This document shows, piece by piece, positions 48,658 through 62,968 of a DNA stretch of 64,000 nucleotides. Location: contig JAQFVV010006295.1 of assembly GCA_028023455.1 (NCBI GenBank), positions 868,001-932,000 of the forward strand, written 5' to 3'. Each line of letters opens with the position of its first letter. The stretch's first letter is position 1. The translations under genes were made by a program, and so were the position numbers. The notes below the pieces were generated by a model. It was not told the DNA's origin, searched no databases, and was given only the letters and a program-made list of their open reading frames with translations. The DNA is from Epiperipatus broadwayi (lineage: Eukaryota; Onychophora; Udeonychophora; Euonychophora; Peripatidae).

Positions 48658-51600
48658 CACTATATATATAATAAGGATAGTCTGTGTTTATTTTCATATT
48701 TTTATTAAAAAATTGTTTAATCTTTTCTAAAAAATATTGGCAGGCATTAAACAGAATTATCATTCCTTAGAACTAACAGAAAGAAAATGTTTACAAGTTA
48801 AACACCTGCTGTCTATTGTAGATTCAATGGGGATTATATTTTAAATAAGCACTTTGAAGGCCATTATAAACACTGCATATATTCACTGATTTGATTAAAT
48901 TGTCGCTCAAGTCTGCACATGCCTATTCTTGATATCTGGGCAAGTCTTCTGTTTCCTATGAAATATAGTTATAAAGGTATATATATATATATATTTAAAA
49001 ACAGCTTCAATTTATAAATTCTATTAAAATTATAACTTTATTACTTGAATTAACTATTACCTTGAGTATTGAGTAGATACTTTAGCTTAAGGTTAAACAT
49101 ATAACTTAATATTTATTCCCCAGAAATAATAGAGAATTACAAAAACTATTTGTCTATTCTAAAAGTAATAAAAGCAAGTATTTATTAATTTTTAGCATGA
49201 AAGCAGCAGGTAGCAAAAAAAAAAAAACAAGTTTCAGCTACAAAAATTTATATCTACAAAACTTCTTCTCTAGTTTTATGCTATCATTAGAAATAATAAT
49301 AATAAAAAAACATTATTAAGTATAGTGACATTGATGTATCTGCGCAAACATAAAATGAATCTTTTATTTTTTATTATAATCTAGTAAATTATTAGTAATT
49401 AGCATGTTCATGTGCTTAATGGTTATAAGTTGAGGTGATTTATAAATAAACCATTTAAAGCAGCAACAACTTTTTACTAAATTTAATGAATATTAGGAAC
49501 TTTTTATTTTTTAGATTAATTCAAAACTTGGTATTCTTCACCTTAATTTCTTAAGATAACAATAGTGATTTGATTTTTGAATTTAAAAGTATGAAATATA
49601 GCAGAATCAGATCATGCTAAGCTTTAGAAAATGCAGTTGAATTTCTTATTTTTATTTTACATTGGATGTTCATGATGTAAATTTTTTTTAAAAAACGTTA
49701 ATACGAAACAAATGACAGAAGCCCACATTCAAAAACTAAATAATAAATAATGTAACTAAAAATCCAAATATTTTTTACAGTTTACTTAAAAAAAGCATGG
49801 CTATTATTTTGAATGTAAACATAGAACATATTCTGGCTTGAATAATTAATTAGTGGCTATAAAATTGAGAGATTAATTGATTGTACCAAAGAATATAGTA
49901 ATGCGAAATGACAATAGTGTATAAATTGTGTGAATTTTTTTTTTATATTCATGCTAATCTTCCTCCACCAAAGATCTTAATATGGATGATTATTTAATTT
50001 TTCTTTCATTCTTTGAGGAAATTGATCAGAACAGTGGTTTTTTTAAATTAATATATTTGAGAAAACTTGTGTTTTGTTAACCATTATGATAAAATGAATA
50101 TATAATTATTGTGTTTTGTTAACCATTATGATGAAATGAATACATAATTATTGCCGACTATGCAAGTTTTTTTTGTTGTATTCTTAAATCTAAGGAAAAT
50201 TAAATATTGATAAATAAATTCAGAAGTTGATACAATTAAAGAAGTTATGCTAGATTTTCAAACTTTTATTAAAGAATAGCATTATTATATGTATTCTCAG
50301 CATGAAAAATCTTAGTTAACTATTCAAAATGATCAGTAAATCAATAACATTCTTTAAAATATCAGAAAATGAACATACATTTGCAACTAGAATTCAATTG
50401 ATATCACTAAGGAATATTTTTGAGACAAAGGATAGAAATATTTAGAATAGTCATTGCTTTAGTTACATTCAATTTTTGAATAATATTTCAAACTATTAGT
50501 TATAATTTTTATAGTAAATGATGTTTTTATTGGTTTGACAAAGTTATAACTGGGCATTTCAATAGTTGCTGAAATGAATTTAATATTGAATAACAGGTAT
50601 CTATAATTTTTTTTTTAGACTAATAAAATTCATATCTAACTTTTTTTTGATCAATTTCAGAGCTGTGCATCTATCAGCTTAAAGCCATGTGACTGTATAT
50701 CATTTGAGATTTAGTAAAAAGGGAGGTGACAAATATTGGAAAATTTCTTTCTTGATTTAAAATAAACGTAACATATATTAAAATGCTACTAGTCTGACTA
50801 TATTATCACTTTTTGTATGATTGAATTTTGTTTTGTAAAAGCTCTTGTAAATATTTTATTCTAAATTGTAACTGCATGAAAAAAATTAATCCTAAAAACA
50901 ATTTTGACCAATTACCGATCGAATAATGTAGAGTTTAACCATTTAAACATTTGTATGGTCATTTTATGAGACTATCTATAATAAAGAAATATTTATTTTA
51001 GGGAAGCAATATGCAGATGGGTATATCTCAGGGTTCTACTATGACTTAATAACTGGATTTACAAAAATAAATAAATCTTATAACATTTTTATATTTGGAT
51101 TAGCTAGTTTGTTCTGAGCTTTCATATTATATAAATCTGATTTAAAGTTATCTCAGGATTATAATATTAAAGTATATTAAATAATATTATTTAAAATTTT
51201 AATATTCTTTTTTTTCTAATATTAAAAATTTAATAAATTCTTAATAAATAAACAAAATTTGTTCTTTATTATAACTGTCTGGTGACTATACAGAAATGTC
51301 CTTAGAAATCACCAAGATTATATTTGAAAAGAGATTGATAAAAAATTAGAATCAATTATTTGTTCACTATAAATGATAACTTTCCAGTATAAATAATAAA
51401 TGTTCACCACTAATATGAAATTCACAATATTAATATATTTTCATTAAAAATATTAAATGTTCAGTATTAATAATAAATTCTCAATAAGGGTATTATCAAT
51501 AATAGATATTTGATGTAAACATTGCACATCTATTAATAATCAGTTTTCCAATAACTATATAGTATTTAAAATAATTTTTATGATGCTACTCATTTGTTTG

Positions 51601-52088
51601 CAAAGTCTTAGATTAATCTAAAAAAGTGTTGTCTCTTAGTATTGCTGCTATGTAATAATAGCTATTATCAATATTCTATTGATTGTACTAGTGACATCTA
51701 CACATGGGTTGCATCACTATTTTAGAGAGCATAATTATGATCTATTTGCAGTACATTCTACTTCGTTAATCTCTGTTTTTGATAGTTAAAATATAATTAC
51801 TGTCAATTGTATGATATATATTTACTTTATTTTGTTAATCCTACATTTGTTTTTAAGTTGTTTTTAGTTTAAAGAAAAATATTGACTTAATTGGTCATAA
51901 TTGAAATGTATTTATAATTTTATAGAAGAAAAGCTACTACTAATGTAAGAATAAAATAAAAATTAAAATCAACGTGTCAAGATTTGGGATTCAAATTCCA
52001 AGCCTTTGTTGAGAATTTAAATAAAACTAATGTTGAAATTCTCAGTAAAATTCAATAATTTACTTTAAACATTTAAAATGGCAAAACA
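48658..52088. other. long AT-rich non-coding stretch
   Basis: GTGTTTTGTTAACCATTATG is duplicated in tandem near 50069 and 50111 (42-bp step). Otherwise nothing is recognised. Confidence 0.5.
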
Positions 52089-52990
52089 TTGGCAAATCAA
52101 TTAATAAATCATAAAGAATTAAAACAGATGCAAAATAATTGTATTCCATATGATGAAACCACAATATATTTAATTGCATATAAAGCTGATGGAGATGAGA
52201 GAATTTTTTTATTTTTTAATTTATCAAAAGAACTTATAAAAATTGTTTTGCTTTCAAATAAAATTTATTGTGATGCTATTTATAAAATAATTTGGTAAGG
52301 ATATTCTATTTTAATTTTTGACATTTCTGATCAAGATAGATATTTTCACGATTTGGATTGTAGGTTTGTTGTACAGAAAAAATTAAAGATTTATATTTTT
52401 ATATATAACCACAAGAACTGGATTGTAATTTTCAGTAAAACTTTGAATCAAAAACTTTGATTTGTGATGTTGCATTATATATTCAAACTGCTTTTAGAAA
52501 TATTTTATGGCAATGGTTGATCTTATAAGATACACCATAAAAAATAAGGCACAATATTTAAATATCAAGAGAATATTAAAAATATGTAATGCTAGATAAT
52601 GAAATGTTATGATTATGTAATCCATCATGAATATTTAATATGATATATAAATTGATTTTTTTTTGATTCCTGAAATGGAAGATTAAAGGATGATTATACT
52701 AACAAACATACCCATCATCAATTGATTTTTAAAAATATTGTTATTGCATAAAAAAATGGGCAATAATATCTTTAGAATAGGGCTCAATCATACCAATAGA
52801 TTAAACCAAAAAAATTTTTTAAACTAGAAACACCTAAAGATAAAAAATATATTAGAAAGCATATGAGATAATAATTTTTTATGAATTAGTATCAGTATAT
52901 TTAAATTCATGCATTAAAACATTTGTCCACTTGAATCTAAAAATATTTCTTAAGGAAAGAGAGGAAGACTTATTAAAACCAAAAAGGCAT
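52089..52990 (+). pseudogene. MULE (Mutator-like) transposase remnant
   Basis: The frame from 52089 contains YKADGDERIF, then IYCDAIYKIIW, an in-frame TAA (52296-52298) and, in the same frame, GYSILIFDISDQDRYFH. This is the pattern around the first catalytic Asp of MULE transposases (x-D-A-T-Y-K-L-x-W-x-G-F-P-V-L-I, then D-x-D-R-x-F-H-P-F-G). After a frameshift, CDVALYIQTAFRNI (52463-52504) fits the second catalytic Asp region (D-G/A-A-x-x-I-x-x-A-F). Weaker traces continue to about 52990. It has no ATG and several stops, so it is not functional. Identification is by motif memory only. Confidence 0.55.
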
Positions 52991-53555
52991 TAATTATGTA
53001 ATAAATATTGGGTATGTTTAATTGTTAATACTTTGTCTTTTATTTTCTTGATGTAATTATTTTTAATTAATATGTTGTATATTATATTTATGTAAAATAA
53101 AATAATTGAATGGATTTATTGCTTGGGAATTCATAAGGAGATTGAGCACCAGAAGTTTTTAATCTTAGGCTTGAGTCGGACATTATCACTGTAGTAAACT
53201 ATTCTCATGTTGGCAATTAAATCTGAACCTCTTAATTGAATGCCAGATATCATAATCACTAAGTAACATGAATAAACATCACATTTTTATGATTATTTGT
53301 CATTCTACTATATATTTCAACTTTTACAAGATAGAATCTGATTAGAAGTTATGATTTAAAAATTAGAATGTAATTTTTTTTTTTTGATAATATGAGATAG
53401 TTCTCAAAAGCCAATATAAAATTAATAGCATCTGCTATCTTTTAATTTAAATTTTTAAATGTGCATGATTAAAGTATGTTTTTGAAAAAAGTTTATTTAA
53501 TAAAATTTCAAGAAATGTATAATAAAACTTTTTGTTTCAAAAAATAAAGTTTTAA

Positions 53556-53690
53556 AGAGAAAGTAAACAACCCTTTACACATGCGCTGTACTGTTATATT
53601 CAATCAACGTTGATTTTCTTGACTGTTAAGAAATTTGGTCTAAGGCACAAGATTGATATTTTGAAAAGATAAGAGTAGCCATCTTATTTT
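53556..53690. repeat. partial copy of the adjacent hairpin MITE arm
   Basis: GAGAAAGTAAACAACCCTTT, CTGTACTGTTATATTCAATC and AAGGCACAAGATT match the left arm of 53855-54190 in the same orientation. It is a solo, diverged arm. Confidence 0.75.
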
Positions 53691-53854
53691 TCATACCTAA
53701 ATTCAATTATGTAGATCAGTCTTAAGTATCTTGGAATAAGACATGAAGATTTTATATTATTCATTTGATTTCTTTTTCTTTATTACATGAATTAACACTC
53801 ATGAAATTTGAACATTTTCTACTTGTTAATATTATGAAATTTTAGAGTTATTGT

Positions 53855-54190
53855 AATAAACTAAGGGATTTACTACACAGTTTCAAATGTTAATTTTAAA
53901 GAGAAGGTAATCAACCCTTTAGATATCCTCTGTACTGTTATTTTCAATCAACATTGTTTTTATTGAATGTTAGGAAATTCTTGATCCAAGGCACAAGATT
54001 TAGGAGCAAAAGATAAATGTCTATTCTAATCTTTTCAAAAACTATCTTGTCCTTTGGGTCAAGAGTTTCCTAACATTCAACAATAACAACACTGATTAAA
54101 TATACAGTATGGCATATACATGAAAAGGGTTGATTATTTTCTGTTTAAAATTGCAGTTAGAAACTGAACTAGCAAATCTCTTAGTTTATT
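53855..54190. mobile_element. hairpin MITE with about 145-bp arms
   Basis: The left arm begins AATAAACTAAGGGATTTACT. The inverse of the right arm begins AATAAACTAAGAGATTTGCT. Both carry ATCAACCCTTT, GAATGTTAGGAAA and AAGGCACAAGAT-like words, and the loop is about 45 bp. No ORF is present. Confidence 0.85.
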
Positions 54191-57100
54191 AAAACATAAA
54201 GTTATGTAATTTGATTATTGAAAATGGAGTCCCAATGTCATTTGTGAAAAAATAGTTAATCAGCAAAATTAAAAATGGATAAAACTAAACTTAAAAAAAA
54301 AAAAAAAGAGCTAAAAGGTTAAATAGATATTGGATAAATTTAAATTATAGTTATGAATTCTTTCAGTAGCTCATATTTGGAGTATTTATTAAATTCTTAA
54401 CCTGAAGCAAGAGGATATTGACTGCCATTAAAATTATTCATAACTATATGAAAAAAGAAACAATGATAATTGTAATGTGAGCTTGTAAATACTGCTGAAA
54501 TAGAAATTAAACATTTTGATTATGGATTCTTTGCAAGTAAGAATAGTCTTATTATATAGTGTAAATTTTGGTTTGTTTAATTACACATTCTTAAACATAT
54601 AAAATAAAGTTTTATAACATAAATATAAAAGTAATAAATTACTCTCTAAATTATTGAAAATGAATAAATAAATATTGACTGAAGAAGTACTATTAATAAT
54701 GGTTGAAAATTTATATCTTATATAAAATTATTGTAGTGTCTAAAAGAAAATTCATTTGTAAGCAAAGTAAATAAGAAAACAAGACAATTAACCTATTTGA
54801 TAAGTAAAGCAAAAGATTAAAAAGGTTTATCAAATAATACCCTGGAAAATGGAAAAAATTGGCTGTGAACTTTGATGAGAAGTTTGATCCATAAATAAAA
54901 TCATTTATTAAAGGGGATGAGCTTGATTTTCAATTCAATTGAAATTCATTTGAAGTTGATTGAGTGAGTTGAAGTCAGAAGTGAAGGATAGTTCTGCAGC
55001 AGAAAGCAACTCAAGACTGAGATACCATAAGATTGACAGCTATTATCTTCTGATTCTAACAGTAAATTATGATTATGATGATGAGAAGGAAATAATCTGG
55101 AAATAATCTAGCATTGGAAAGCTGGCTTTTTAGTATATATCTTAAACCAAAGCTATGATCTCTGATCAGCGCTGATGCTATTATATTTATAAAATGACTG
55201 ACTGAAAGGTTTACAAAATGTATCAGTCATCATTCTCATGCTTTGTATTTTTTGGAGATGAAAGGATGCCTTGTTATAAAGACCTAGAAGAATAAACTGT
55301 AGAAGAAAAGTGGATAACTTTATTTAAGCATTATTAAACTGATTTTGGACTTTTCAATCCAAGAAAGGAATCCAGTCCTTCAAATATGTTAAAGAATATT
55401 TTAATAATATAGCCATATAAAATAACTATGATATATGTGTGTGCATAAAAATATAAGTTAATTTATTGATAAGAATTTATTTTGATTCAAACTAATGTAG
55501 GCTTTAATTTATTAATACTAGAATTTATAATTTACTTTTCTTGTTTGATTCTATAAATATTGTATATTCTTGAACATGTAGTTTTTTTAAACAAAGGTTT
55601 TATTTTCTTTTGTAAAGTTTTCTTGAGGGATGCTGGGGAGAGAGTTATATTTTTTTGACATTATACAAGGAAAAGTGGAATTTAGAATTTGATGAAGGAA
55701 GACAGCAAAATATTTTGTTTATTTTCTTTTTCTACTTTGTCTCTAAACAAAATAATATATTATTTTTATGATGTATGGAGTAGAACACATTCAACACATA
55801 ATCCAAGATTCTTAGAACAATATTATTAATAGTTCTAAAATAAATTCAAGAATAAAAATATAATTTTTTTTATGAAAGAAAGATGAATAATAAAAACTTT
55901 GTTGTAGTATACATTTAACATCTGCAAGATAATGGTAATAACATCTAGTTTAATTGTTTAATAAAATTGTTAACATTATCAAGTCCATTTTCATTAATAT
56001 TCATATGTATGTATATTTTATCTCCATGGTATGCATTTATTTAGCTAGAGATAATATTATATACATATTTTTGTTGCTCTAGGTGTTTGAAGTTTATGCT
56101 TTGCTGACAACTGGAATTGTCAACAGGAGTAAAACTTTAGCATAACCTACAACGATGAAATATAAGTATGAAATGATGGCTTTTAAATCTTAGCATTGGT
56201 GCCCAATTTCAAATAGGTCTCAGTTCAATTAAGTACAAATGAAGCTATCTTTATTAGATGACCCTTTAGCCAATCATGATGAAATTGAATTACAGATACT
56301 TGATAAATGTAATAATGAATTCCCATAAATGAATTGTTTTGTGTAGTTGAGCAATTTTATTAAATATAATGAAATATGTAGAGGGGAATATGTCAATTAT
56401 TTTTCTCTTGTTTCAATAAATAAATGAATTATTAAAAAAAAAGTTTTTATCCAATTCAAAGTAACTTCTAAATAAAGAAAAATTATATGGACCAAATAAA
56501 TATTTAAAAAGGAAGTAAATAAATAAAATATTAAATTTGTAAATTTAATTAATTTTATGTTATGCAGAAGACATATTTTTGTTTCTGGCTACTCATTCTC
56601 AATTCAAAATTTCAAATAATGCGATTTAGATGCATATAATTTTGTTTATTAACAAAGAAGGTTTTGACTTACACTAAAGCACACATTTTATTTATTTGTT
56701 GTTTTTGCTTCTAGAAGTTTGATATGATATCATATTTTGTTTAATAAAATATTTTTCAAATATAAAATTAAAAGCTTTATAAAATTTAAGAGAATTCACA
56801 AAATATCTTTTTTGAGTGATAAAACCAAAATTGTTGAATTAATAATGGAAACAAAGAATTGAAAAACATTTTTGTATTGCTTAGAATCTGAATGTATGTA
56901 TTTGTAATTTATCTGAGAATATGGAATGAGTAATTGCAAATAGAGTTGACCGTATAGATTTTAAAGTCAATACAGACTTAAAAATATTAAAACAATAGAT
57001 AGGCCATATCTTCAAATAACAGACTGATTATGTGTTCATAGAGAAAAAAAATTATTGAAGGGAAAGAATATCAATTTTATGCTTAATTGCAACGAAATTG

Positions 57101-58430
57101 TGTTCTTCTGATACATTATTGATGTGAGATCAAAGTCTGCCACTTCTTTATTCGTTTATTTAAGATACAAAATAAAGATATGTTGTAATAAGATCTTTAT
57201 TTTTATTTTTTAAATGAATGTGCTAAGTGAATACATACAGTAAATATATATGTAAAGATCCTATTTCAATTTTTTGTTGTTAATAACTATTATTTTTAAA
57301 ATTTTTATTTATACTATAATCTTAATATATATATATATATATGCATATTTTATGCACAAAAAGGGTCTATTGCATATATATTTATAAATATGCGGAACTT
57401 TCTCATTATATTTTGTTTAAAAAAAAATCATAGCGAGATGTTAAAAGACAGTAACCAATGAAAATAGCAAACTGTTAATGTCTTTTGTGTTGCATTCAAA
57501 AGAGAATTTTCTTCTAAATGCTTTCTTGAGTTTAGAGATAAAGCATCACAGTGTATATATATATATATATATTGTACCCTTACTTCTCGATGTATAATAT
57601 AATTTGAAATACGACTAGCTCAATTAAAATTATAATGCTTAATTAAAATTTGCATATCTATCTTTAATATACTTTTATATTATCATATTCTAATTAAATT
57701 TATTATCAATTATCAAAATCAATATAGTTCTATAGTATGTACTAATTAAATAAGTATTTATTAAAATCATGAGACTGTGAAGTAAAGTTACAAAGCAATA
57801 AGTAGATTTACATTGAGTCAATATCTCCCAAGACATTGTCTCAATGGCATAAGAATACTATTGCCTCTTTATTATCTTACTACTACATCTACAGCATTCT
57901 TATGGCTTTTAAATAAAATAAACTATCTTTAATAATAATAAAATAAATAAATCTTAACTTTTAATTTTTAAAATATAATTAAATAATCTCAGGTTCTTCT
58001 AATTATCTTAAAGTAATGATAACTCATGTAAATAAGTATGATATGGGATTTTATATCAAACCTAAATACACCTAACTTATTCTAATAATAATAATAATAC
58101 TAATCTTAGAGTATAACTTAATCTTATCTATTTCTGTTATATCATCAATCATTAAATAAATAATCATATGTATATCTTTTATTTTCATATAGCATCTTAA
58201 TTTTGGAATAGATCAAAATCTTATAATTTAATAATCTGTGGCAATAAATAATATTGTACTCTTATATTATGCATTATAATTACTCTATGACCATTGTAAT
58301 ATGATGTAATAATGTCAATCAATTCTCATAAATGATAATCAGGAAAATATTGTATTTATTTCTAAAATAATATTAATAAATTCACATTGTGCAAATATTA
58401 TGTTTCTTCAAATTATCTGCTGTCAAATGC
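54191..58430. other. long AT-rich non-coding stretch
   Basis: No family motif was found in any frame. (TA)n runs lie near 57330-57341 and 57555-57572. 54830-55130 is slightly purine-rich but has no open frame of note. Confidence 0.5.
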
Positions 58431-61400
58431 TGTGGTGCAAAATAATGAACTCGACACACTTTTAAAACAAATTAAACAAATTTATTTACATTAACTTCAA
58501 CTAAGAATTTATTTACAATATTTACAGTTCAAAATTATGAAAACAAAGAAAATAAAATAAGAAAATAATAATACAATATGTTTACACTGTTATTAACTCA
58601 TACTCCTAATAAGTAATTATACATCCTTTAAAATGCTGTACTAATAACATTGAAGTATGTTTTCAAAACTTAGACTTTAAATAAATATCAGTGAACTTCA
58701 ATTATTACACAGAAAAATTTATGTAAATAATATTTATGTAGCATATGTAAACAATTAAACTTTATTAATTAAATTGCTACATCACTTAAGTATTACTGTT
58801 ACTTATTTCATCATGTACTAGTATGTGTTCACTCTACTATTAGTATTACTCTAATAGCATAATATAGAAACTAATGTATCTTTATAATGTAATAACAAAT
58901 AACTGATTATAATTTTATATTTCAGTTAATACAATTCATGCTACATGTTTTATCAAATATGCATTACATATATGTACTGTTAAAATAATAATATTTAAAT
59001 TATTCATCAATTTCAAATTCATAAAGTATTATATTAGATAAATTCTATGATTCTTTTCTATGTGAAATTATTACTTTACTTTATGTGTTATACTACTCCT
59101 TCTTAATAAATTTCTATCTACAAAAACATCCTCTAAACTTATTTAAAATTTCCGGAAAAACAACTTTCAACTTTAAATAAATACTAATTATCCAAACTAT
59201 TTATACTTCGTCATCTATTTTCGGTAAATCTTTAATCCAACATAAACTTCTACATAAAACTTAACTTAATTTATCCAATAAAATAAAAATAAAATATAGA
59301 CTTTGAAATCTCTTCCTAACTTGAAATAAAATAATTACTTGTATGAATAATAAATATAATTCTAATACTCCAACATAATAATAATAAAATAAAAAATCAA
59401 AATTTATTTACGAAAGAATCATATAATTATTTCTAAGCTTCTTATGTAATGTTGCATCGTATTTATATCATAAATTCAAATTATGCATATTTAAATAAAA
59501 CTGTCACTGCCAATATAATGTGTGTGTATTTTTAAAATATTCATACATTCATTCAAAATAACATAATATTTGGTTGATCTAAAGAAAACATATTAAATAC
59601 ATCAAAATTATTATTATTATACAATTTTTACCATAGATAATGAATTAATGTCCAGTCCATCTTCCAATATTCTTCGGAATTACAGCTTCATAAAATAATT
59701 CACATTTATACTCACGATCATTCTTTAAAATATTCTGTGTTATATTAATTATAAAATAAACTCATGCAATTAATCATTATATTATTTTTTAGTTATTATT
59801 TTAAGAAATGTACCTATCTTATTTTTAATAAATTAATAAGATTTAATTTTTATATTAGATAAATAAAACAGAATTCATATTACGTGACTCCAGCGATGTT
59901 TTCTTTTCCACCATAAAGTTTTTTTAATCCTAGGCACATATTCACTAGCACACCATTTCCTGTTTCCGGTCCATCACGTGTTTTTTTAAAAGTTTATGAA
60001 AAACGAAAACGTTCTTTTAAAACCAAAATAAAAGTTAATCAGTTCTTTTATAAAAAATATAATAAAATTAAAATAGTTTATCTGATCCGGATGCAGTTCT
60101 TTAAAGAATATTATTTAAAAGTTATTATTTTAAATTAGTCTATAGTTTATGAAAAATTATCATTTAATTATTTTAAATTAACTGGGACGTCCACATATTA
60201 CTTGCGCATTTCTTAACAAAAATATCCAGGTAAGAATAAGCTTCTTTATCTATAAACGACCAGCGTTTAAATTATTTCAATATAATAATTTTATTATATT
60301 AAGACTTTTAGCTAATTATATTTTCAATTTATTTGCCTTTTAAAATTGTCAACATTCAGTCTTTTAAACATAAAGACTTAACAAGGCAAGTATTTATAAA
60401 ACTACTTTCATTTCTAATATCTTTACTTAAGATATATTTTTAAATTTATAGCTTGCAAAAATACTTTCTTCATAAAGAAGTATTTTATTCTTTAAAATAT
60501 CTATTTTCTAATAGTCAATAGTAATTAGCTTTTAAAATTATATACTGTCCAAAATACTACTTTTCTCCATCTCGTAATTTTCCGAACTAATCCAGCGTTT
60601 GTCATACTTCTAGTATAAAGTTTCCGATATATTTTCACTATATATGATGTTCCCATGACTATTTGCTTGTAAATTGAGCTTAATATAGAGACGATCGATA
60701 GGGAAAAATTAAATTAACACTGCATGTCTATCATTTAAAACTTTTATAACTTATTTACAATGACACTCTTATAATTTTAAAAAAATGATTTTAGAGCGTC
60801 TATAAATTTACTTAGCTATTTTTTTAATAACACAATTAACTTGAAAAATCAATCACAGAGTCCTCTCCTAACAATTGAACTGAGCTTTTATACCGGAAGA
60901 AACTTCCCATTTGATTGGTAGATTAAACAATCAACTTTGCTGGCTTATTTACATATTTACCAACAACACAAAATTAAAAATAAATAATGACTTATTTAAT
61001 ATTTAATATTTATTACATTATTACATTTTAAAATAATCTTTATCGTTTATTTAAATCTATTAAACATTTTTTTAAAATATTCTTACTTACTTGATTTTAA
61101 TTTTAACTTTTATAAGATTATTTAAAATAAACTAAGTCTTTTTTATACGTTATATTTTTAAAGCAATACTTTTAAAAATCAGATTTAATATTCTACATTG
61201 AATATCTTTATTTTTATCTCGTGATAACTCACGTATTATTTATAAATTTTATAACATGATTTTTAAAATAGTTTTGCAACTTTACTAAATAACTTCCAAG
61301 CATGTGTGTGTATATTTAACTAACATCTGTTTTTTTTTACAACACAAGAAACGCTTGTCATAGTCTAAAAATAAACTAACAATTGCATTTTTTAAAATAA

Positions 61401-61851
61401 ATATTTTTTAAATAAACAAGATATTATAATAGATTTTAAAATAATTATTCGATATTATTAAAATCAAATATTAATCTTCTATTTAAGTACTTACAATAAT
61501 TAAAATATTTATATTCTTTTATAATATTATTTTATCAACAATAAATATATGCATTTAATTTTACTTGTCTTTTAAACACTTTTAGCTTTAAATACCTATT
61601 TATTAAATATATTAATGCAGTATTGATTATGGCCATTTTTCCCAACTATATATTATAATCATCATCATTTAAAATGTCTCTCTCAATATCAGCACAATTT
61701 CACATATCAAATACTCATAGATTGCTTTAATTAAACCTTTTGAAATATTACCATAAGCAAAATTAACATCACATATTCAAATATATCTTAAATTTAAAAT
61801 TTTTAATAGATTAGCACAAAAATTAGATGGTGACCCATACAAAAGGGCACA
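58431..61851 (-). repeat. Candidate 3.4-kb 3' LTR of a gypsy-like element
   Basis: On the minus strand it would start TGTGCCCTTTTGTATGG directly after a polypurine tract and end TTTTGCACCACA at 58431, giving TG..CA termini with short TGTG/CACA inverted ends. A CCAAT/TATA promoter lies inside, as expected for U3. The whole span is G-poor on the plus strand, like the coding part to its right, and contains no ORF. The 5' LTR partner lies outside the window, so both ends are predictions. A 3.4-kb LTR would be unusually long. Confidence 0.4.
60886..60918 (-). promoter_or_regulatory. CCAAT and TATA core promoter elements
   Basis: On the minus strand, CCAAT (60918-60914) is followed 21 bp later by TATAAAA (60892-60886) in the context CCGGTATAAAAGCTCAGT. 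Both lie in a small GC-richer patch (60850-60960) in otherwise AT-rich DNA, inside the candidate LTR and pointing towards its 3' end. This fits a Pol II promoter of an LTR U3. Confidence 0.5.
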
Positions 61852-61865
61852 TATTCCCCTCCTTC
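61852..61865 (-). promoter_or_regulatory. candidate polypurine tract
   Basis: On the minus strand GAAGGAGGGGAATA lies directly before TGTGCCC. It has a purine run with a G4 block, as seen beside 3' LTRs. It is one of very few G-rich spots on this strand. Confidence 0.55.
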
Positions 61866-62694
61866 GGATAAAATTTTAAATTTAACATCCATCTTCATCT
61901 TCTTTAATCCACATTTATCACTTTTATCTTTCTTATCATTAAATCTCATAATAAATTACTTGAACATAACATTTTATAAAGCATTGAAACATCATCTTAA
62001 ATTTCAATTAGAAAACACTTTTAAATAAAACTACAATGACTTTCTTTTACTTTATAAATTAAGTTTCACTTTTCTTTACTCATCTCTTAATTAGGTTACT
62101 TTTATTTCCCTAATATTTCTATAAACATTAAATATTTAAATTCTTTTAAATACACCTTTTACATAAACTACTGAAAATACATATTCCTATAGTTAATACT
62201 ATATTTTAAACTACTTTATGTATTTTATTCCAAATTTATTGCTAGTTTCATTAGCAATTTTATAGATCATTGTTTAATAAATCTATATACTTCTCATTTT
62301 AAAAGATTAACTTGATCCCTTAAGATTGATCAATTTCATGATCACTACTATAATATAAATTAATCTTTCATAAGATCTACTTACATATACTTTAAATATA
62401 TGAGTCTTTATACTTTATATCTTTATTACTCAACTTTTACTTAAACATATTTACTTTAATAGCTAATTCCACATTTTATTTTAGTCATTCTGACCAAAAT
62501 TTATTTCTCCCAAAATTATTATTTATTAACTCAATAAATAATATCTTATTATACATATTTTGTAAACTTCTTCAATTAAATCTTTATCTATTCTGCTAAC
62601 TCATCACATATAATAAATTATTTCCTTATGTAAAGCACTATATTTAAACATTACATTAAAATCTTTGTTCACAATACATTCTTAAAATTGTAAC
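61866..62694 (-). other. non-coding spacer between integrase end and polypurine tract
   Basis: No open frame is seen. It shares the C-rich, G-poor plus-strand bias of the flanking element. It might be the remains of a third gene (env position) or simply a long 3' leader. Confidence 0.4.
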
Positions 62695-62919
62695 TCACAC
62701 TTCAGATGGAAATGGAATTAAACTCCTTGCATTATAAGTTCCTTTTTCCCCATCTGGTGTGGTTAACATAAATGCATTCTCCCCTACTTTGCAAGATATT
62801 CTATATGGACCTTCATATAGACTAAGAAATTTTTTGAATTGATTTCTTTGTAGGTTGCTAACATGGAAAGATTTTATGTTTGTTTTACAAAGCAAAAAAA
62901 AAAAATAATATAATGCCAT
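62695..62919 (-). pseudogene. gypsy-type integrase C-terminal (GPY/F) fragment
   Basis: The last roughly 50 codons read NQFKKFLSLYEGPYRI, then AFMLTTPDGEKGTYNARSL and IPFPSEV. This is the C-terminal GPY/F module of Ty3/gypsy integrases, with the L-Y-E-G-P-Y-R-I motif and a G-T-Y-N-x-R-x-L end. The module helps integrase bind DNA and multimerise. The zinc-binding and DDE catalytic domains are missing; upstream, only 49 bp separate it from the stop of the preceding ORF. The first codons (MALYYFFFLL) read through an A/T run and are not integrase. It is a 3' remnant left by an internal deletion of pol. Confidence 0.7.
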
Positions 62920-62968
62920 AATACATTATCAAATACACATCTTCTTTAAGAATTATTTGTCTTAATTA

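Noticed and set aside
60180-60245. A host exon ending at the CAGGTAAGA donor on the plus strand
   Set aside because: The donor word is good, but the preceding frame is short and interrupted, and the site lies in the candidate LTR of a minus-strand element.
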